From Chara braunii (lineage: Eukaryota; Streptophyta; Charophyceae; Charales; Characeae), in contig BFEA01000933.1 of assembly GCA_003427395.1 (NCBI GenBank), positions 86,818 to 113,058 on the forward strand: a DNA stretch of 26,241 bases, in the 5' to 3' direction. Position numbers and translations under genes: made by a program. Shown here one piece after another: positions 17,060 through 26,215 of the stretch. The notes below the pieces were generated by a model that had not been told where the DNA came from, ran no database searches, and saw nothing but the letters and a program-made list of their open reading frames with translations. How positions within the stretch are numbered: the first letter of the stretch is position 1; every line of letters begins with the position of its first letter.

Positions 17060-17720
17060 CGAATGCGCCTTTGTTGCAGATTGTTATCTTTGGCGTGAGT
17101 GTACGGCGGCAATGCCGAACTTTTCTCTTTCCGGACCTTGTCATCTTCTATCTTGATTTCCTTTCCCTCGACTGTCTCTTCCTCTCTCTTTCTTTCTCTT
17201 CCTCTTTTTGAATGATAATGCGTCTAAATGATTGTCCCTCTCCTGAATAGGAATGAGTTTGCATCCTGTTTCTGTGTGAAAGAACTTTTTCCGGAACTCT
17301 TCCATTAGTTTCCTGGGTAATTCTCCTATGCAAGGACCCTGTCTTCTTGTCTTGTGAACGATGGATGTGTGTGTACTATGCAATGCGATCTATCCTTCCT
17401 GTGCATGTCTCATTTTCGCACCTTCCACAGTGGATGCATGCATGGAGACATGTGACTCTTGTTGATTAGACGATTGTCATCGGGATTTTGTCCGAGAATG
17501 CAAGAGCGTTTAGATCTATAGTTTTGAGTGCACCGCGCATGCCATTTGCCCTATGCTCCGACATCAGCAAGCCAAATCACGAGGCGGCCTTGAGAAACTA
17601 GGCGCCTGGGATCAACGTCGCACCGGCTCACTAAACTTGAGCCGCGGATCGGTCCCTTAGTCATATGCATGATCAAGTTGCTGAAGTGTCCTTCTCTCTC
17701 TCCCTCTCGTGTTGAAGGAA
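17060..17720. other. No supported gene
   Basis: C/T-rich DNA with scattered short palindromes (GCATGC, TGCATGCATG). ORFs present on the minus strand are translations of pyrimidine tracts. Confidence 0.5.
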
Positions 17721-17721
17721 A

Positions 17722-18075
17722 TTGTTTAGGAGTAATGCAAGTGCCTTCTTTTTTTTGGATGACGACGCAAGGTCTTTACAACTGATTGATATGTGGACTG
17801 ACCAGTACCCTCCGATTGGGCACCAGCCTCCCGTACCTCCCGTCCCAACACGGCCTCTTCCGTATAATGAGGGAAGGACACGTGTGTGTGAGTGGGACGT
17901 ACGAGAAGCTGTCGCTCAGATCGGCAGGCGATACTACTTCCCTCCGGCCAACCGCTGTTTAGGGTTCGTAGAGGCTGGGTTTGTCATTATCGACACACAC
18001 TTCCCACCTTACTCGATATTGTTGCCATTCAACGAGCTGATCGTCATCCTGTGGACGGAAGTAGAACCCCACTGA
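17722..18075 (+). CDS. Unidentified 117-codon ORF
   Basis: The stretch after the internal Met (ATG 17791) is protein-like: MWTDQYPPIGHQPPVPPVP, then CEWDVREAVAQIGRRYYFPP, then ending ILLPFNELIVILWTEVEPH. A Pro-rich linker is followed by a compact hydrophobic region. No catalytic motif or family recognised. It could be an exon, an orphan fragment of an element accessory protein, or chance. No partner ORF lies next to it. Confidence 0.3.
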   Translation: MFRSNASAFFFLDDDARSLQLIDMWTDQYPPIGHQPPVPPVPTRPLPYNEGRTRVCEWDVREAVAQIGRRYYFPPANRCLGFVEAGFVIIDTHFPPYSILLPFNELIVILWTEVEPH

Positions 18076-19300
18076 CCGCGCACTCTATGCACCGAATGCC
18101 AGCGTTTTGAGCGCTACGAATCTCAGGGTTTCCACTACCGTGTGCGGAGTGAAGACGAGCATAAAGAAAGAGCCACGCGACTGAGACCATCCACGTCGGA
18201 CTCGGAACTGACCACGGAACGACGATGAGATTTGATACGAGAACGAGACACGCGGAGCGTGCCGAAGCCTTTCCGTTCTAAACGACGGGCCGTAGCTCAG
18301 TGGGAAGCCCGACAATACTTTTTGGATTGAATTTGGATTTTTCTCTTTTCGCGCCATGCCCGAGCGCACATTCCGCAACGCGCGAAAGCAATCGACTTGC
18401 TTCATCGGACCAACACGGGGGACTTCAGTTCTGTCTGTGTCCCCACACTCAATTTCCCCAAAAATCCTTGGCACACCCCATGTTGCTGTTTTTCTGGGCC
18501 TCTTTCCGCACAACTAACACTCCGAATGAAAGACAGCACAGGGCGTGAGGTTGTGCGTCACACACCTCCGCCTTTTCCCAATCATCCGCGGACATACTCT
18601 GTTTGCACCCCCTGGCTTCCCTGCAATACTATATGTATGTGTACTGCATTAGGTTGGCGGGAATTACTTGCGGTTCCTAACTTAGCAAACTAATACCCAC
18701 TCTGTGTGCACAGGGGAGGTTCAGGGCTGCCTGGAATTAAACCACAAGTACACGGCCCCAGCCTTGCAGTCCGAAACTTGTCGCCACAAGAAAACGGAGG
18801 TCCTCACTCCCGGAATTTCTGGGCGCAGCGTCACCGGGGGCACTGCGCCCCGCAGCACCAATCAAGGTTACCGCCAAGGCGAGGAGCCGCGCGCTGGGAA
18901 ACTGCATGCAGCAAGGGAAATCGCACGCGCGCGCTTGACGATTGCGTGTGATTGGGCGCGCGCCCTGAGCTGAAAATTGGCCCGCCGATGGGCTATGTCG
19001 AGGAGCTGAGATGGTCCAAATCTCAGAGCAAATGGTCCAGTGGATGATGAGATATCGAAGATGTAGGCCGCACCATGAATTTCGAGTGTGTCACCGGAAG
19101 AAGAGAGATGGCTGTTGTGCGCAACATGGTGATGTGGGAATGAGGATGCGGGAGTCTGGCGTGTTTCCCCCTTCCTCAACACCGGTAAGTGGTTACTATG
19201 GTGGTTCGAACCTTCTGTGGCGACTCGCTGACGGGTTTAGTCAGGAGGTGCCACACCGTTTCTGATTTTCCTTGGAGGATTTGAAACGGCCGTCGAAGTT
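18076..19300. other. No supported gene; CpG-rich palindromes
   Basis: It contains GGGCGCGCGCCC, a perfect 12-bp palindrome (18954-18965), a neighbouring CACGCGCGCGC run, a TGCATGCA palindrome and an isolated tRNA A-box-like GTAGCTCAGTGG (about 18291-18302). ORFs are short and without domains. Confidence 0.45.
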
Positions 19301-19653
19301 TTCGGTGTTAGCAGTGTGTCGATTTTNGTCGCTAGCAGTGGGAGGAGGGGTNTCTCTCTTTCCCCNAAGANGTTGGGTTAGGGTTTGAGGGGGATGNGNN
19401 GAGTTGGTGTTGAGGAAGAGGGGAGGGCAGGTATCGTCACATGGGATTGATTTCTCGTCATTAGTCGTGTTTTTCAAAATTACTCAACGGTAGTTCTTGT
19501 CGGATAACTCAACTTGTAATATCCATAGCTGTTTCTACTCTGATTTTTCAGTTGGCAGTGTTTTTGAATAAGTGGCTTGACCTTTCTATTCCTCTAAATT
19601 GTAGGCGTTCATCAAAATGATGACGGTCTAATTCAGATTCTTTGAATTCTGAA

Positions 19654-19824
19654 GTGAATCTTGATTGTATCTGAGATAATTTCTGAGTAATATTCCTCAA
19701 CTGGAGATTTGTGAATCTTGATTGTATCTGAGATAATTTCTGAGTAATATTCCTCAACTGGAGATTCGTGAATCTTGATTGTATCTGAGATAATTTCTGA
19801 GTAATATTCCTCAACTGGAGATTC
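19654..19824 (+). repeat. 57-bp tandem repeat, three copies
   Basis: Units at 19654-19710, 19711-19767 and 19768-19824 begin GTGAATCTTGATTGTATCTG and differ at one base (the last: T in the first unit, C in the others). The unit length is 19 codons, so the minus strand is open across all copies and encodes a 19-residue repeat, but no gene context supports expression. Confidence 0.95.
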
Positions 19825-20130
19825 GTAAATCAGAGCCCGGCTCTGATCTCAAAGGATGAATATCGAAAACGATTTGTCTCACAGTTATCAAATCTGATTT
19901 GATGTCTGGATTTACTAGTTCTTACGTTCGAAATGTTGATTTTCAAGTGGTGTGTTCTGATGGGAGTTCTTAGGTTTCTTACTTCTGAGTTCATAATCAT
20001 ATTAACATGTATCTGATACATTGAATTCAATTTTTGGTCTTAGAGAATTTCAATCGGGTGGGATTAATTGTACCCGCCTTTGGTGTTGTTTGCAAGCCAG
20101 GTGGTTTGAAAATGTGTGGTATCGGGGTTG

Positions 20131-21010
20131 GGAGGGATGGATGTTGGTTGGTGATATTGCGTCCTGCTGGTGAGGAGGGTTAGCTAGTGGGATTGGATTA
20201 GGGCATAGCTGCGGCTGAGATGGTGGCTCAGCTGTTATAAGTCTTGCCGGAGAGAGGTGAGAGGTTAGTAATGGGGGCGATGCTGCGTGTGTTTAAGCGA
20301 GGGCGTTCACCTGACTTCTGTTTTTCCTCCTCTTGTGAACTATGGGTGGAGGAGGTCGGCTCGTCGTGAGAGGATGAAGAGTTGAGGAAGGTGTCCATTG
20401 ATTGGTTGNNGCTGCTGTTCTCATCCCGCGAACTATGTGGTGGAGGAGGTCNGCNCGTCGGGGGATNAAGAAGAGCAGGGGGTTGGANGGAAGAGGGAGG
20501 ATGGTTTTCTTGTTTGACCCTGGCTCGTNAAGCCCAATCAATGGTTATATTGGGTGGACNGCTTCTATTTCTTCTTCTTCGAACTATGCGGTGGAGGAGG
20601 TCGGCTCGTCGAAGGAAGATGAAGAGTTGAAGTCTGCCTTTAACCATTATGGGATCTGGTGAGGTTGCTTGTCTGCTGCTTCTTNATCTTCCAAACTATG
20701 TGGTGGAGGAGGTCNGCTCGTTGGAAGATGATGAAGAGTAGGGGGCTGTAAGGAATAGCAGGGTGGTAGTTCACTCAGGTTTTTACTTTCACCTTTCGTC
20801 TTTCTCAATGACTAGGTTGTGCAGTAAAAAGAGCTCAATCATAAATGTTTCTGAAAAAAGGTGAGTTGGAGAAGATGGTGGGTTATCACGCGTCCTACCA
20901 GTGATGGGGCCAGCTGGCAGGAGGGGAGTATGGCATAGCAGCAGCAGAGATGGTGGCTCTGCTGCAGTCAGTCTTGCCGGAGGGAGGTGAAGTGGTGTGT
21001 GGGGAGTTTT
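20131..21010 (+). repeat. Direct repeat pair framing the module array
   Basis: A segment at about 20131-20265 (GCATAGCTGCGGCTGAGATG, GTCTTGCCGGAGAGAGG) recurs diverged at about 20862-21000 (GCATAGCAGCAGCAGAGATG, GTCTTGCCGGAGGGAGG). The array of GGTGGAGGAGG modules lies between them, so the whole could be one element with short terminal direct repeats or a larger tandem duplication. Confidence 0.6.
20337..20745 (+). repeat. Four interspersed GGTGGAGGAGGTCGGCTCGT modules
   Basis: A CT-rich lead, then AACTATG(N)GGTGGAGGAGG, then TCGGCTCGTCG and a GATGAAGAG tail, recur at 20337, 20430, 20581 and 20693 with spacings of 93, 151 and 112 nt. Several N bases fall inside the modules. Degenerate minisatellite or decayed array. 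Confidence 0.8.
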
Positions 21011-21152
21011 CTGAGACATTCCGATTTTTGCTTAATCATGATGTTGTCATTGACATGTCTGAAGTAGCTTGGTCCCGGTATCTTTTGTTTTAAATGTCAT
21101 CCTTCTAGATTTTCTTTTAGATGTTCTAGTAGAATTTTCTGAAGGTACTTGT

Positions 21153-21236
21153 TATGGGACGCTGGGCCCGGTTCCCAGTTTGTGCCAGTTTCTGAGGATA
21201 TGGTTGTATCTATGGGACACTGGACCCGGTTTCCAG
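21153..21236 (+). repeat. Diverged 58-bp period repeat
   Basis: TATGGGACGCTGGGCCCGGT at 21153 and TATGGGACACTGGACCCGGT at 21211 each begin a 26-nt matching block, one period of 58 nt apart. Confidence 0.75.
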
Positions 21237-21439
21237 CAGGTGTTGCTCCCCACCAATAGATGGAGCTTTGTTTTTTTTGTTTTTTTTTTAAAAAAAAGGA
21301 AAAAAAGACGTCGAAATGTCAAACGCTGGGCCCGCCGTTGATAAATTCGATCGGCGGCCCTGTTCTTGTTCCGCACCTCGAGAATGTGAGGTGTCACTGT
21401 CAGACCCGCGGCCCAGGTGGCCGTGTCCTGGTGGTGGTT

Positions 21440-21486
21440 TAAAGTTTAAACCCCGAGCTGAGAGCTCTAACCAACTGAGCTCCCAT
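21440..21486 (-). repeat. Truncated tRNA-like sequence (SINE head remnant)
   Basis: On the minus strand, GGGAGCTCAGTTGGTTAGAG is a near-perfect tRNA 5' part with the A box. It is followed after only ~16 nt by GGGGTTTAAAC, a degenerate B box. The anticodon arm is missing, so this is not a functional tRNA; a decayed tRNA-derived SINE is the likely source. Confidence 0.5.
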
Positions 21487-21799
21487 TCTTTTGCCCCAAA
21501 ATGGGGAACTTTTGAATTCCGTAATTAGAGAGTACTACTGTAGAATTGGCTTTCAGGATAAGATCCCCAAAGGGCCCAAACATTTTGACGGCTGTGTACT
21601 GGGCTCAGGCACTCAGAGATTGAGGCCTGCGCCCAGTGCCAAAAGGGTAAAACAGGCTGGCACAGGTACCAGTCCGCAACCATCAGTACCGGCAACAACC
21701 TGTTTCAGCCTTTTGGTACTTTAATTGGGTCTCAGACAGGACCCCAGTACTCAGCAACTGAGGCAGATACCATCGGCGGCCGATTTGAGCATTTTGAGA

Positions 21800-22175
21800 C
21801 TGGGTACAGGCATTTAAGCTTAGGGCCTGAGCCGAAAGCCAGAAGTCCCAAACAGGCTCGTAGAGCTACCTACCTCGTCTGCCAACTACCGGAAGCCGGT
21901 ACTATCAGTATTGGCCTGTTTTATTGGCCTGCCTTTTAGTACCGGTGATTCATGGCTGGTACCACTACCGTCTTCACCCGAATAGAATGCCCGGTCATTA
22001 TTGCTGTATTTGGCACAGAATTCAGTCCAGATGCGGTGATAATGACCGGGCGTTCTATTCGGGTGAAGATGGTAGTACCAGCTTGCTTCAACCTTTTGGG
22101 ACACGACCTATTGGAACAAGTCTTGGCACACGTCCCGACTCCCCAGGCCTTAGGCTTGACTGCATGTGTCCGGAA
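21800..22175. mobile_element. Fold-back (inverted-repeat) element
   Basis: Inner arms at 21955-22001 and 22039-22082 match over 44 nt with two mismatches and one 3-nt gap, around a 37-nt loop. Outer parts also pair imperfectly: the left GGCATTTAAGCTTAGGGCCT region (about 21808) with the right AGGCCTTAGGCTTGACTGCA region (about 22145). A related direct repeat begins near 21595. Target duplications were not found. A fold-back transposon or MITE relic is likely; the 126-codon ORF crossing it is not considered a gene. Confidence 0.65.
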
Positions 22176-22179
22176 CTAC

Positions 22180-23190
22180 GTGGCCAAAGGGGCCTCTGTT
22201 GCAAAAACTCTGCCACTGGCAGGCGATATTTTTGTCTGGGAAACTGAAGTTGGCATGTGCTTTTGTTTCGAAACTTACATTGTCCAGGGGTTCCGTTTCA
22301 ACACTGAAAAAAAAATGACTGTAATTCACTAAACAAGAAGACTACAAGCATGGGGGTTGCTGCACCACAGTCACCACTTGCCAAACAGCAACCTTTTGGT
22401 GAGAGCCCAGCAGCAGCATCGGTACCTCGAAGTCTGGATGTTGGGTGCCACCAGGCCCACCATGCACATAGAACTCACTTGTTGGGCCGCGGGTGTCACT
22501 GCCATACACTCGCAATGGGTCTCCGACTCTCCGCACGAGCAAACTGTGTTCCAGCTGCCAAATGTTGGTGATCTTGGCTTGGGTGTCACTGCTGTTCACA
22601 CTTGCCAGGCCCATGTTGCTTGTTAAAGGAACGGGTGTTCAAACGTTTGATGTTCTCCCGGTCAGATGGCCTGCAGGGATGGACTGCAACTGGCAGTGGG
22701 GGGCCCACTAAAACTGTGACGCTACCAGAGGTTGCTCCACAGACATTCTGCTGCAGGTTGAACATGCGCTGAAGGCTGAAGTTGGTGGATGGCCCCAAAG
22801 TTCGTGACCACTCTTATCCGCCGCATTTTGGAGCGGGAACACACGTGTGTGCGGCACTCCTTGCCAAAAAGTTGGGGATTGGCGAGTGGTGCGGTGAGCC
22901 CCTATGGGTGAAACCATATCCACCAATGTTGAGCTGGTTCTTTCTCAATAATCTATCAGCCTTTCAACCCCTTTCCCCAGTCAGTCCCCAGTCCAGGCAT
23001 AAAATAAGACAAATAGTATGAAGCGACCTGAAACGAAAGTTCTAGCCAAGGAGATTCAAGAACTTGAAGTTTGGCTCAACTTGGAAACACAAGAGAAGAA
23101 ATAATGAGGTTGTTGTCATCCCGCCCGCAATCGCAGTCGGCTTCATGTCCGAGCTGCACGGAGTGGTTGTTGGGCTCAATGGCCTGAGGA
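22180..23190. other. No supported gene; dispersed repeat fragments
   Basis: GGGTGTCACTG occurs at about 22493 and 22580 in similar surroundings, and GGTGTCACTG also at 21389, suggesting diverged copies of a short repeat. Numerous ORFs of 60-90 codons overlap on both strands without domains. Confidence 0.45.
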
Positions 23191-23191
23191 T

Positions 23192-23272
23192 GGCCGAGGA
23201 CAGAACAATGCTGGACAGTTCGCTGGGGTGAGTGGGATCGCCTTCGACGCCAGCATTGTTCTGTCCTCGGCC
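23192..23272. other. Perfect 23-bp inverted repeat with 35-nt loop
   Basis: GGCCGAGGACAGAACAATGC... (23192-23214) is exactly complementary to 23250-23272. A transcript of either strand would fold into a 23-bp hairpin. No extended pairing beyond the stem. Could be a small-RNA-type hairpin, a hairpin-forming repeat relic, or the ends of a tiny palindromic insertion. Confidence 0.8.
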
Positions 23273-23393
23273 GTAGCTTGCAGGGCAGCAGGAGCGTGAG
23301 GTCTGGTAAGAGAGATCTGGGGAAGTGACCTCTGTTACAAGGTGTGGCAGGCACTCTAGTATGTGGTGGGGAAGGGCCCGGAAGGCCTGATCA

Positions 23394-23461
23394 GCTCCTA
23401 CTGTAGCCACTTGGGACATAGTACCCAAGAAATCTGTTGTTGAATTCTAGTCAGAATCATC
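23394..23461 (+). repeat. Dispersed repeat, left part, interrupted by MITE
   Basis: CCTACTGTAGCCACTTGGGACATAG-like sequence ending GAATTCTAGTCAGAATCATC matches 24487-24568 (CCTATTGTAGCCGCCGG, GAATTCTAGTCAGAAGACTC) with small indels. The match breaks exactly at the MITE terminus. Confidence 0.75.
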
Positions 23462-23464
23462 TTA

Positions 23465-24071
23465 GGGATGGACCCCACAGGACCCCGGAAAGGAAAAACA
23501 TTGCCGCAAAACTGTTTCCAGGACCCCACAGCCTGCAGCAGATGTCCAGGGAAACGTGAATTTCTCCGGCAAACCGTTTTCCGGGACCCCACAGACCGAA
23601 GATTGTGGCTTGAGAAAACATAGTTTAAATTTGTGTTTCACATAAAATTCGTGTTTTCACATAGTCCGCAGCCTGGAAAAGTCTCATGGGAGGATCATTC
23701 CTCCGCACAATTTTGTGCCAACTCTAGAGCCTCAGGTACTAGGGGGGAGGACGTGTCTTTCCTGGAAAAGGCTCCGAAAAGTCTCACGGGAGGCAGCAGC
23801 CAATAACGACCAAAAGTGCCACACGAAAAAAAAAAAAAAAAAAGGAAAAACAAAGAAAAAAAAGAACAAAATAAACGAGTGCCGGCAGAGAGAGACAGGC
23901 AACGATAGGCAACGATTGGCTCAACTGATTTCCAAAGGGGTTCCCAAGCGCATTTGGTCCCTGCAGTGGGGTCCCCGCAAAACTGCTTTCCATCTCTCCC
24001 AAATTCTTTGCCCCTTTTTTTTGGCCAGACTGAGTTGGTTTTTCCATCCTTTTTCCTGTGGGGTCCACCCC
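23465..24071. mobile_element. PIF/Harbinger (Tourist)-like MITE, 607 bp
   Basis: Terminal inverted repeats GGGATGGACCCCACAGG (23465-23481) and, reversed, GGGGTGGACCCCACAGG (24055-24071) match at 16 of 17 positions. Each is flanked by TTA (23462-23464 and 24072-24074), the target duplication typical of PIF/Harbinger. Internally it has GGACCCCACAG motifs again near 23521 and 23585, a poly-A tract (about 23827) and no transposase, so it would be non-autonomous. A related uninterrupted site is present at about 24552-24576. Confidence 0.8.
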
Positions 24072-24081
24072 TTAGCTGACA

Positions 24082-24300
24082 TCCATAGCTCAAGTGCAAT
24101 GCCTATCAGGGTTGAGACCCTACATTTACTCAGGTTACTATAAGGAGGCATGAACTGTGAATACAGTTCATGACAGAAGTTCAATAAAAAAATAATCTAC
24201 AATGATATGATCAATATCAATGACAATGATCTTGAATTAGCTGGGGGGGCCAGTCACCTGTGGATATATCTCAAGACTGTGGCCCTTTTAAAAACAGAAA
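24082..24300 (+). repeat. Dispersed repeat copy A
   Basis: ATCCATAGCTCAAGTGCAAT, GATGATCTTGAATTAG-like and TCAAGACTGTGGCCC blocks align in order with 24969-25240. Includes GTTCAATAAAAAAATAAT. Confidence 0.75.
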
Positions 24301-24333
24301 GTCTGAGCAAGAAAATAGGCTGACAGTGTGTAC

Positions 24334-24410
24334 TTGTTGACTAGCTCAGTTGGTATCCTCCACGAGTCGCACCAAGTACTAGGTGCTGGGTTCAGAACCT
24401 GCTGCTGCCA
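24334..24410 (+). repeat. tRNA-derived SINE head
   Basis: CTAGCTCAGTTGG (A box, about 24341-24353) and GGGTTCAGAACC (B box, about 24388-24399) are spaced about 36 nt apart as in a tRNA. The arms do not form a full cloverleaf and no clear anticodon stem is seen, so a Pol III-transcribed SINE head is more likely than a tRNA gene. Confidence 0.65.
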
Positions 24411-24679
24411 CTTTCGTTGGCCCGCATATGGCCAAGACCAGAGCGGCATTGGTCGCGCAGCCAGCGGCGAGCTGGCGCCTCAGGTCCTATTGTAGCCGCC
24501 GGTTGGGACACACCGGGCCCAAAAATTCTGTGGGTGAATTCTAGTCAGAAGACTCAGAACCATCTCATCTGACATCAGTGTGTTTGACAGCAGCTAAATG
24601 GATCTGCACATCTAACTCCCCAACGCTGAGGTTACAGGACGGCGCTACCTGTCCCAGCATGAGCCCGACGTCCTCCACC

Positions 24680-24752
24680 GTGCAAGCATGGATTCGAACC
24701 AGCGAATTCGGCCTCAAGAGCCAGGTATCTCATCCACTACAGCCAGGACACA
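24680..24752 (-). repeat. tRNA-like sequence on minus strand (second SINE head)
   Basis: Reverse complement reads TGGCTGTAGTGGATGAG (A box-like) and CTGGTTCGAATCCATG with a perfect B box GGTTCGAATCC. A short anticodon-like stem is present (GGC/GCC), but acceptor and T stems pair poorly. It faces the head at 24334, so the two internal promoters converge across about 400 nt. Confidence 0.6.
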
Positions 24753-24968
24753 GTGTTCAAAAGTGGAACCATACCGGTCGTGATATCCACCCCACCCCTG
24801 CAAGGCTGTAGTGTCCAACTCAACACACACCACACACAACACCACACAGACACGACGAACTCTCGCACACCTCGCTCTCGCCAATAAGCACAAACCCTTA
24901 CCACTGGTACTCCCTCCCGTCCACCTAATATACGGGCCACATACCCCGCGGTTAACTGACAACCTGAG

Positions 24969-25240
24969 ATCCATGGCTCAATTACGATGCCTATCAGTGT
25001 TGAGACCCTTGATTGACTTAGGATACTCTCTAGAGGCCTGAAATGTTAGTACCTGTGCTAACTGAAGTTCAAAAAAAAAAAAAATAGTTCAACAAAAAAT
25101 AATAGTTCAATAAAAAATAATCATCAAATACAATGGACATTGTACAATAATTTCAGTAATATCAATTACGATGGTCTTCAATTTTTTCTGGGGGTGGTCA
25201 CCTGACAGTGGGTATATGTCAAGACAGTGGCCCTTCTTTG
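24969..25240 (+). repeat. Dispersed repeat copy B
   Basis: Diverged direct copy of 24082-24300 (ATCCATGGCTCAATTACGAT, TCAAGACAGTGGCCC), with additional AGTTCAA(C/T)AAAAAATAAT units near 25080-25125. Confidence 0.75.
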
Positions 25241-26015
25241 AAAATAACCGAATTTGGAAAACAAAACATGTCATTGAGAAGTTAATTATCAAACATTGAT
25301 GGCTGTTTTGTTATATGAAGCTCAACAGAATATAAATTTCCATACCATTTACATTTAGATGTTGCGAATTAATTTAAAGGCAACCAACCGTCAGGCGGCC
25401 AATAAGACACTAACACCACCCCCGCATCCTGGGGGAAGAGTGGATGAGCGCATACAAAACAACAAAGATTGTGTTTTGAGCAGAGAGAAGGTTAAGGTTG
25501 GCATCTCCCTCGATAAGGAAGGGAATAGTCTACAAAATATGTGAATACATACAGTTAGGCTACCCACTCTTGGCTGGATCCAACCCAATTTTGTAAAAGA
25601 AAAAGAAAAAAGAAAAAAGAAAAACAATATTCATCTCTCTGCTGAGATTTTATTAGCAACGCTAGGTCATGTAATAATAATTCAGGAATACGATCTGACG
25701 GCTCCTTTGGTGGACTATCGGGGCTACAGGGGTCTGTGCTGCCCCATGGGAGACATAGGGCCTCGCCACACACCCAAGCCAAACGAAATAAAAGAGGTCT
25801 CTCATTAGACTCATCTAGAAAAGGCCTACAAAACAGATCCCACACCCTTTCCTGATGACGACTTGTCGAGTCCCAAAAAGTAGAACTGTGGAAACATCTC
25901 TACTAGATTCATCAGAAACTCTAGGATGCCGCAGCCATTTCTTTGAAATTCTCTAGAGTTACCTCATGAGGAGACCTGAGATTCTAAGATGGAACAAGCA
26001 GCCAAACCCGCGACA
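25241..26015. other. No supported gene
   Basis: AT-rich DNA with an A-rich stretch near 25598-25625. A minus-strand ORF (25555-25845) has a moderately protein-like upstream half (ERPLLFRLAWVCGEALCLP) ending in homopolymer Phe; no family recognised. Confidence 0.4.
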
Positions 26016-26041
26016 ATTTTTTTTTATTTTTTTTTTTTTTT
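26016..26041 (-). repeat. Poly-T tract (poly-A tail on minus strand)
   Basis: T-run interrupted by one A. On the minus strand this is a poly-A tail, as left by a LINE- or SINE-type insertion whose body would be at 26042 onward. Confidence 0.5.
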
Positions 26042-26076
26042 GAGAAAACTACGGCGCAGTCAGGGTTACAGTTTGT

Positions 26077-26215
26077 AATTGCATTTGAAACTGCCTATTA
26101 GCAGTTTAGTCAGGGCCCGAGTTTCAATTGCAGTTTAGTCAGGGCCCGAGTTTCAATTGCATTTGAAACTGCGTTTTAGCAGTTTGAAACTCGGGCTGGC
26201 TTTTCCTAGCAGTTT
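26077..26215 (+). repeat. 29-bp tandem repeat nested in a larger direct/inverted repeat
   Basis: GCAGTTTAGTCAGGGCCCGA... (29 nt) occurs at 26101-26129 and 26130-26158. The flanking AATTGCATTTGAAACTGC occurs at about 26078 and again 78 nt later, and AGTTTGAAACTCGGGCT near 26180 is the inverse of CCCGAGTTTCAA. The array runs to the window edge. Confidence 0.85.

Noticed and set aside
18286-18311. tRNA gene suggested by GTAGCTCAGTGG
   Set aside because: No convincing B box or anticodon arm follows; only a short hairpin around the A box-like sequence.
19654-19824. CRISPR array
   Set aside because: The units are directly adjacent without spacers and the context is eukaryotic.
21952-22332. 126-codon plus-strand ORF
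   Set aside because: It runs across both arms of a hairpin, so its sequence is explained by the inverted repeat; no domain.
24334-24752. Functional tRNA genes
   Set aside because: A and B boxes are present but acceptor and T stems do not pair properly; SINE heads fit better.
25555-25845. 96-codon minus-strand ORF
   Set aside because: The first part looks somewhat protein-like, but the end is a Phe homopolymer from an A-rich tract and there is no supporting context.
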